DNA from: Desulfosarcina ovata subsp. ovata
GTDB taxonomy: Bacteria > Desulfobacterota > Desulfobacteria > Desulfobacterales > Desulfosarcinaceae
Direction of reading: 5' to 3'
Length of the DNA stretch: 64,000 nucleotides
NCBI RefSeq assembly: GCF_009689005.1
Contig: NZ_AP021879.1
Coordinates: 3,286,001 to 3,350,000 of the forward strand
Positions within the stretch are counted from its first letter, which is position 1. The number at the start of each line of letters is the position of its first letter. The notes under the pieces are model-generated. The model searched no databases. It had not been told where the DNA came from and saw only the letters and a program-made list of their open reading frames with translations. The position numbers and the translations under genes are program-made. This document shows, one piece after another, positions 60,066 through 64,000 of the stretch.

Positions 60066-60371
60066 ATGATCGACAAAGATGAGTTGTTGAAACAGATGAA
60101 AAAAAAGTTCGACGATTTGAACTACCGGTGGAATATCGAACGCAACAAACTGGAGGCCAAAGCCCAGCACGAGAGCGCCGATGTCATTAAAAAATTCGAA
60201 GAAAAACGTGAGGTTCTGCGCCAATACCAGACACAGATGAAGGACAGGCTCAAAGAGCTGGACGCTGCCGGGGAAAATGCCTGGGGCGATCTGAAAGACG
60301 GGGTCGAAGACGCCTGGAAATCACTGGCCGGCGCCTTTGACAAAGCGACGTCACACTTCAAGAAAAAGTGA
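60066..60371 (+). CDS. Coiled-coil protein, sll1863-like stress family
   Basis: A 101-residue, highly charged helical protein: KDELLKQMKKKFDDLNYRWN, KKFEEKREVLRQYQTQMKDR, LKELDAAGENAWGDLKDGVE, DAWKSLAGAFDKATSHF. The tryptophan-containing tail repeated after a long coiled coil is the layout of the sll1863 stress-response family. AAGGGGGTGGC precedes the start. It follows the DnaJ-domain gene in the same direction. Confidence 0.7.
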   Translation: MIDKDELLKQMKKKFDDLNYRWNIERNKLEAKAQHESADVIKKFEEKREVLRQYQTQMKDRLKELDAAGENAWGDLKDGVEDAWKSLAGAFDKATSHFKKK

Positions 60372-60440
60372 GCAAACGGCTGACCGTCAGCCTGAGATTG
60401 TCCGGAAAAGCCCCTGCCGGAACGCCGCGGGAAATGGGCG

Positions 60441-61367
60441 CTACCGTTCGCCCCGCCGGTACGGCTCCCCCAGCATGGCCGGGGCATTCAAGCGGCGGCT
60501 GTCCCTGATCCCGCCCACCAGCAGCACCAGAAGGGTGGCCAGGTAGGGCAGCATGGCCAGAAAGTTCGGCGATATGCCCAGCGGCTGCAGCAGATACTGC
60601 AGCACGAAAATACCGCCGAAAAGAAACGCCCCCAGGATGGCGCGGGTGGGATTCCACAGGGCAAAGATGGTCAGGGCAATCACGATCCAGCCCCGGCCGG
60701 CGGTCATGCCTTCGATCCAGGATTTGCTGTAGGAAATAGAGAGATGCGCACCGGCCAGTCCTGAAAACGCCCCCCCGGCAATCACACAGAGATAACGCAC
60801 CCGAGAGACGTTGACGCCCTGGGTTTCCGTGGCTTTGGGATTCTCACCGGCGGAACGGATGCGAATGCCCAAAAGGGTGTGTTCGAGCAGAAACCAGGCG
60901 CCGATGGCCAGCACGATGGCCAGATAGAAAAAGGGGCTCTGGTTGAAGAAAACCGGTCCCACCAGCGGAATGTCGCACAGGCCCGGAATCGCCAGATTGT
61001 TGATTTTAATGGCCAGGGGCTTACCCACATAGGGTTTGCCCAAAAGGCCGGCGATTCCCAGCCCGAGCATGGTCAGCGCCAGGCCGGAGACCACCTGGTT
61101 GGATTGAAGGCTGACCGACGCGAAGGCATGGATGATCGACACCAGCATTCCCGCGGCCATGGCCACGCACAGTCCCAGCCACGGGTTGCCCGTGTGGTGG
61201 GTGACGATAAATGCGCTGACCGCACCGACCGCCATCACCCCCTCCACACCCAGGTTGAGAATGCCTGATCGCTCACAAAGAATCTCACCGGTCGTACCGA
61301 GCAACAGGGGCGTTCCGGCAACCAGCGTCCGCTGAGCCACGGAAATGAGAATGTTCATATCTTCCAT
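60441..61367 (-). CDS. BmpA-class ABC transporter permease (nucleoside type, YufQ-like)
   Basis: A 308-residue membrane permease of the branched-chain/ribose type: GEILCERSGILNLGVEGVMA at the N-terminus, ASVSLQSNQVVSGLALTMLG, IRSAGENPKATETQGVNVSR (the coupling loop) and AGAHLSISYSKSWIEGMTAG. It pairs with the next gene upstream and the ATPase. Systems of this kind import nucleosides or purines in other bacteria. It begins 3 bases after the stop of the second permease. Confidence 0.9.
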   Translation of the reverse strand: MEDMNILISVAQRTLVAGTPLLLGTTGEILCERSGILNLGVEGVMAVGAVSAFIVTHHTGNPWLGLCVAMAAGMLVSIIHAFASVSLQSNQVVSGLALTMLGLGIAGLLGKPYVGKPLAIKINNLAIPGLCDIPLVGPVFFNQSPFFYLAIVLAIGAWFLLEHTLLGIRIRSAGENPKATETQGVNVSRVRYLCVIAGGAFSGLAGAHLSISYSKSWIEGMTAGRGWIVIALTIFALWNPTRAILGAFLFGGIFVLQYLLQPLGISPNFLAMLPYLATLLVLLVGGIRDSRRLNAPAMLGEPYRRGER

Positions 61368-61370
61368 GGA

Positions 61371-62456
61371 CTAGGCCCTTTCCTTGTCCGATGCCAGACG
61401 AACCTTGTTCTTGGTGAAAAAATCGCCCATGATCAAAAAAAACAGCATGGTTCCATTGAAAACATCCACGGTCGCCGCCGGAAGTCCCAGGGAAATCTGA
61501 ATGGCATCCCCACCCACGAGAATCGCCGCAAAAAAGAACCCCGAAAAGATAACCAAAACCGGATTCAGTTTGGCCAGCCAAGCCACAATGATGGCCGTAA
61601 ACCCGTAGCCCGAGGAGATGGAGTCTGGATAACTCAGATAGTGATGGATACCGGCCACCTCGCCCACTCCGGCCAGGCCGGCCATGCCCCCGCTGATGGC
61701 CATGATCAGCAGCGTGGTCCGCCCGAAATCGATCCCCGCGTATTTGGCTGCATCGGGATTTTCGCCGATGACCCGGACTTCGTAGCCGAACCGGGTTTTG
61801 TAGATCACGACGGTCAGCACGACGACGGCGATCACCGCCAGGACCAGGGTCACCGTGTGAATCCTGGACCCCGGCAGCAGGGTCAGGATCGCCGATTCCG
61901 GCAGATCGTCGGTGTAGGGGAATCCGAATTTTTTGCTGCTCTTCCAGGGCCCGACAATCAGAAGAGTAAGAAATTCAGCGCAGATGTAATTGAGCATCAG
62001 CGTGGAGATGACCTCGTTGATGGCAAAGCGGAGTTTGAGAACCGCCGGAATCAGCCCCCAAAGCGCGCCCCCGGCAAACCCGGCAATGAACATCAATGGC
62101 ACCAGAATCATCGAGGGCAGCGTCGGATCCACGTTGAGCCCGACCCAGGTACCGAAAATGGCTCCCATCAGCAGTTGGCTCTCCGCACCGATGTTCCAGA
62201 ACTTGGCCTTGAACGCCAGCGCCAGACCGCCGCCGATGAGAATCAGCGGGATGGCCTTGGTGATCGACTCCTTGATCCCGTACCAACTGCCGAAGGACCC
62301 GAGGAAAATTTTCTTGAAGGCGAAAAGCGGGTTGACGCCACACAGCAAAAAAATGAGCCCGATCACCAACAGGCCGGCAATCAGCGACAAAAGCAGCGTG
62401 ACAAACGAACCGGCGGCGGAGACGTCTTCCCGGTCGGTGACTTTAAAATGAACCAT
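61371..62456 (-). CDS. BmpA-class ABC transporter permease (nucleoside type, YufP-like)
   Basis: A 361-residue membrane permease with about nine hydrophobic segments, the second TMD of the transporter: KKIFLGSFGSWYGIKESITK, AFKAKFWNIGAESQLLMGAI, LNYICAEFLTLLIVG, and the coupling loop VIGENPDAAKYAGIDFGRTT. The ATG overlaps the end of the ATPase gene by 14 bases, indicating coupled translation. Confidence 0.9.
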   Translation of the reverse strand: MVHFKVTDREDVSAAGSFVTLLLSLIAGLLVIGLIFLLCGVNPLFAFKKIFLGSFGSWYGIKESITKAIPLILIGGGLALAFKAKFWNIGAESQLLMGAIFGTWVGLNVDPTLPSMILVPLMFIAGFAGGALWGLIPAVLKLRFAINEVISTLMLNYICAEFLTLLIVGPWKSSKKFGFPYTDDLPESAILTLLPGSRIHTVTLVLAVIAVVVLTVVIYKTRFGYEVRVIGENPDAAKYAGIDFGRTTLLIMAISGGMAGLAGVGEVAGIHHYLSYPDSISSGYGFTAIIVAWLAKLNPVLVIFSGFFFAAILVGGDAIQISLGLPAATVDVFNGTMLFFLIMGDFFTKNKVRLASDKERA

Positions 62457-63987
62457 CCGCGCCCTCTCCTGTCGTCAAATGGGTTGTTCCGGCCATCATC
62501 AATCCGATATCGGAAAGCCGGGGATCGTCGGATTCGAGAACCCCCATGAAGCGCCCCTGAAAAATGACCGCGATCCGATCGCACAGCTCGAAGATCTCAT
62601 CCAGGTCTTCGGACACGAGCAGGATGGCGCCCCCTTCCGCCCTGCGCTTGAGCAACTGGTTGCGCAAATACTCCGTGGCGCCGACATCCAATCCGTAGGT
62701 GGGGTGCGAGGCCACCAGAAGATCCGGGTTGCCGGCAATTTCACGGCCGAGAATCAATTTCTGGATGTTGCCGCCGGAGAGGTTTTTGGTCTGGATGTTG
62801 ATCGACGGCGTGGCCACCTGAAATTCCTCGATCAGTTTCCGGGTGTGCGCCTTTATTCGACCATAGGCAAGAAAGAGGCGGCTGGAAAATTTCTTCTGAT
62901 GATGCTGTTTGAGAATCGCATTCTCATACAGAAACAGATTGGGCGCAATCCCGAACCGGATCCGCTCCTCCGGCACGTGCGACACTCCGGTATTATGGAT
63001 CTTGCGGGGGGACCGGTTGGTGATATCCACACCGTTGATGCGGATCCTTCCCCGGGAAACGGTTCTCAACCCGGTGATCGCCTCGACCAGTTCTCTTTGT
63101 CCATTACCGGAAACACCGGCGATCCCAAAAATTTCATTTCGGTAAACATCAAAGGAGATGCCATTCACCACCGGGAAGCCCTTGTCGCCATCGATGGTGA
63201 CATCGGAAACGTCAAGGACCTTATCTTTCCTTGGAAGCGCCTCGCGGCTGAAGGAGAAGATGACATCGCGGCCGATCATCATTTTTGCCATGGATCGCTT
63301 GTCCAGGTCCTTGGTATCCGCATGCCCCACGATGCGGCCCTTGCGCAGAACAGTCACCCGGTCACAGAGTTTTTTGATCTCATCCAGTTTGTGGCTGATG
63401 AGAATGATCATCTGTCCGTCACGGCGCATTTTTTCCAGTATCTGAAAAAAATCGCGGGTTTCCTGGGGCGTGAGAACAGAGGTGGGTTCATCCAGAATCA
63501 GAAGCCCGGCGCCATTGACCAGCGCTTTTACAATTTCAACGCGTTGCTGTTCGCCGGCAGACAGCTGCCACACTTTTTTATCCGGGTCGACATCGAAATT
63601 GAATTTATTCGAAAACGTGGCGATCCGCTGGCGCAGCTTTTTCTGGGGAAACAACATCGGTGACCGGATATACCCCAGGGCAAGGTTTTCAATCACCGTA
63701 TGGTTCTGAACCAACATAAAATGCTGGTGAACCATCCCGATGCCCTGTTCAATAGAATCCCGGGGCGAGTCAATGGATACCCGGCAGCCGTTGATTCTTA
63801 TCTCGCCGCCGTCGGGCTGATAAATCCCATACAGGATATTCATCAGCGTCGTCTTGCCGGCACCATTTTCGCCCAACAGCCCCAGGATTTCGCCTGACCT
63901 GATTTTTAAAGAGATCCCGTCATTTGCACGCACACCTTGAAACGATTTTGAAATCTCCTTCATCTCAAGCGTTTCGATTTTATTCAT
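62443..63987 (-). CDS. BmpA-class ABC transporter ATPase with two ABC domains (YufO-like)
   Basis: A ~514-residue protein with two fused ABC domains. The first has Walker A LGENGAGKTTLMNILYG, signature LSAGEQQR and Walker B LLILDEPTSVLTP. The second has GVSGNGQRELVEAITG in the Walker A position (lacking the usual Lys), signature LSGGNIQKLILGRE and LLVASHPTYGLD instead of a standard Walker B, so one ATP site is degenerate, as usual in this class. The start is taken as the ATG at 63987; a GTG lies two codons upstream. The periplasmic BMP-type receptor gene should lie just beyond the right edge. Confidence 0.92.
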   Translation of the reverse strand: MNKIETLEMKEISKSFQGVRANDGISLKIRSGEILGLLGENGAGKTTLMNILYGIYQPDGGEIRINGCRVSIDSPRDSIEQGIGMVHQHFMLVQNHTVIENLALGYIRSPMLFPQKKLRQRIATFSNKFNFDVDPDKKVWQLSAGEQQRVEIVKALVNGAGLLILDEPTSVLTPQETRDFFQILEKMRRDGQMIILISHKLDEIKKLCDRVTVLRKGRIVGHADTKDLDKRSMAKMMIGRDVIFSFSREALPRKDKVLDVSDVTIDGDKGFPVVNGISFDVYRNEIFGIAGVSGNGQRELVEAITGLRTVSRGRIRINGVDITNRSPRKIHNTGVSHVPEERIRFGIAPNLFLYENAILKQHHQKKFSSRLFLAYGRIKAHTRKLIEEFQVATPSINIQTKNLSGGNIQKLILGREIAGNPDLLVASHPTYGLDVGATEYLRNQLLKRRAEGGAILLVSEDLDEIFELCDRIAVIFQGRFMGVLESDDPRLSDIGLMMAGTTHLTTGEGADGSF

Positions 63988-64000
63988 CGTCACCGCAACC

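Noticed and set aside
62479..63663. 394-codon plus-strand frame opposite the ABC ATPase
   Set aside because: Antisense shadow. Walker motifs and signatures are on the minus strand.

Overview
The window reads like a chromosome segment of a sulfate-reducing deltaproteobacterium (Desulfobacterota, probably a complete oxidiser of the Desulfobacteraceae/Desulfosarcinaceae type). The evidence is gene content, not a database match: a MetF-MetV-MvhD-HdrA electron-transfer cluster, a small siroheme-type reductase domain protein, an LbtU-type porin, TRAP transport, several sigma-54 activators and many long palindromic repeats. Coding regions are moderately GC-rich; the mobile and degenerate zone is clearly more AT-rich.

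Layout. 1-3.3 kb: N-terminal part of an HrpA helicase and the 3' end of a Tad-type secretion locus whose secretin has lost its 5' part. 3.3-13.2 kb: a scrapyard of mobile and broken genes. It holds an acetate-transporter-like gene, an IS4-type transposase, an internally deleted DUF6399-like transposase, a YefM/YoeB pair, a frameshifted RAYT, an orphan nucleotidyltransferase, an aminotransferase split by a 142-bp MITE, two different group II intron 3' remnants, a methyltransferase, a truncated HigA and an RHH antitoxin. 13.2-22.8 kb: a transport island with a PCC/DUF296 protein, a complete ECF transporter (S, T, two ATPases), a TonB-dependent receptor and a TRAP operon. 22.9-30.6 kb: FeoA, an LbtU porin, then a MoxR / VWA-metallopeptidase / DUF4198 operon whose last gene is split by an IS110-family element. 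The porin and the MoxR operon are each preceded on the minus strand by the same structured RNA element ending in an intrinsic terminator. 30.9-37.2 kb: ilvE, galU, a trx-DUF1638 pair with a sigma-54-like promoter, a PAS sigma-54 activator and a CoA-disulfide-reductase/NADH-oxidase-like enzyme. 37.8-52.2 kb: a giant cyclase/ATPase/TPR protein, an aroE-like gene, then the minus-strand block metF2 - giant HdrA - mvhD - metV - metF - response regulator, with a divergent NtrC-type regulator. 52.2-58.5 kb: REP-like palindromes, remnants of Mrr and other genes, DUF488, a MerR / HD-hydrolase / YwgA-like operon and an MBL-fold protein. 58.5-64 kb: siroheme-domain protein, small stress-type proteins and a BmpA-class (nucleoside-type) ABC transporter that runs off the right edge.

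How the genes may work together. MetF, MetV, MvhD and the HdrA fusion are the parts expected of a flavin-based bifurcating methylene-tetrahydrofolate reductase, here with two MetF paralogues and without HdrB/HdrC in view. The ECF module with its outer-membrane receptor looks like a dedicated high-affinity uptake route for a vitamin-like or metal-cofactor ligand. The repeated terminator-bearing RNA suggests that the porin and the MoxR/VWA/DUF4198 operon answer to one common signal, perhaps a metal or a cofactor. That link is the most interesting lead in the window.

No tRNA, rRNA or CRISPR array was recognised.
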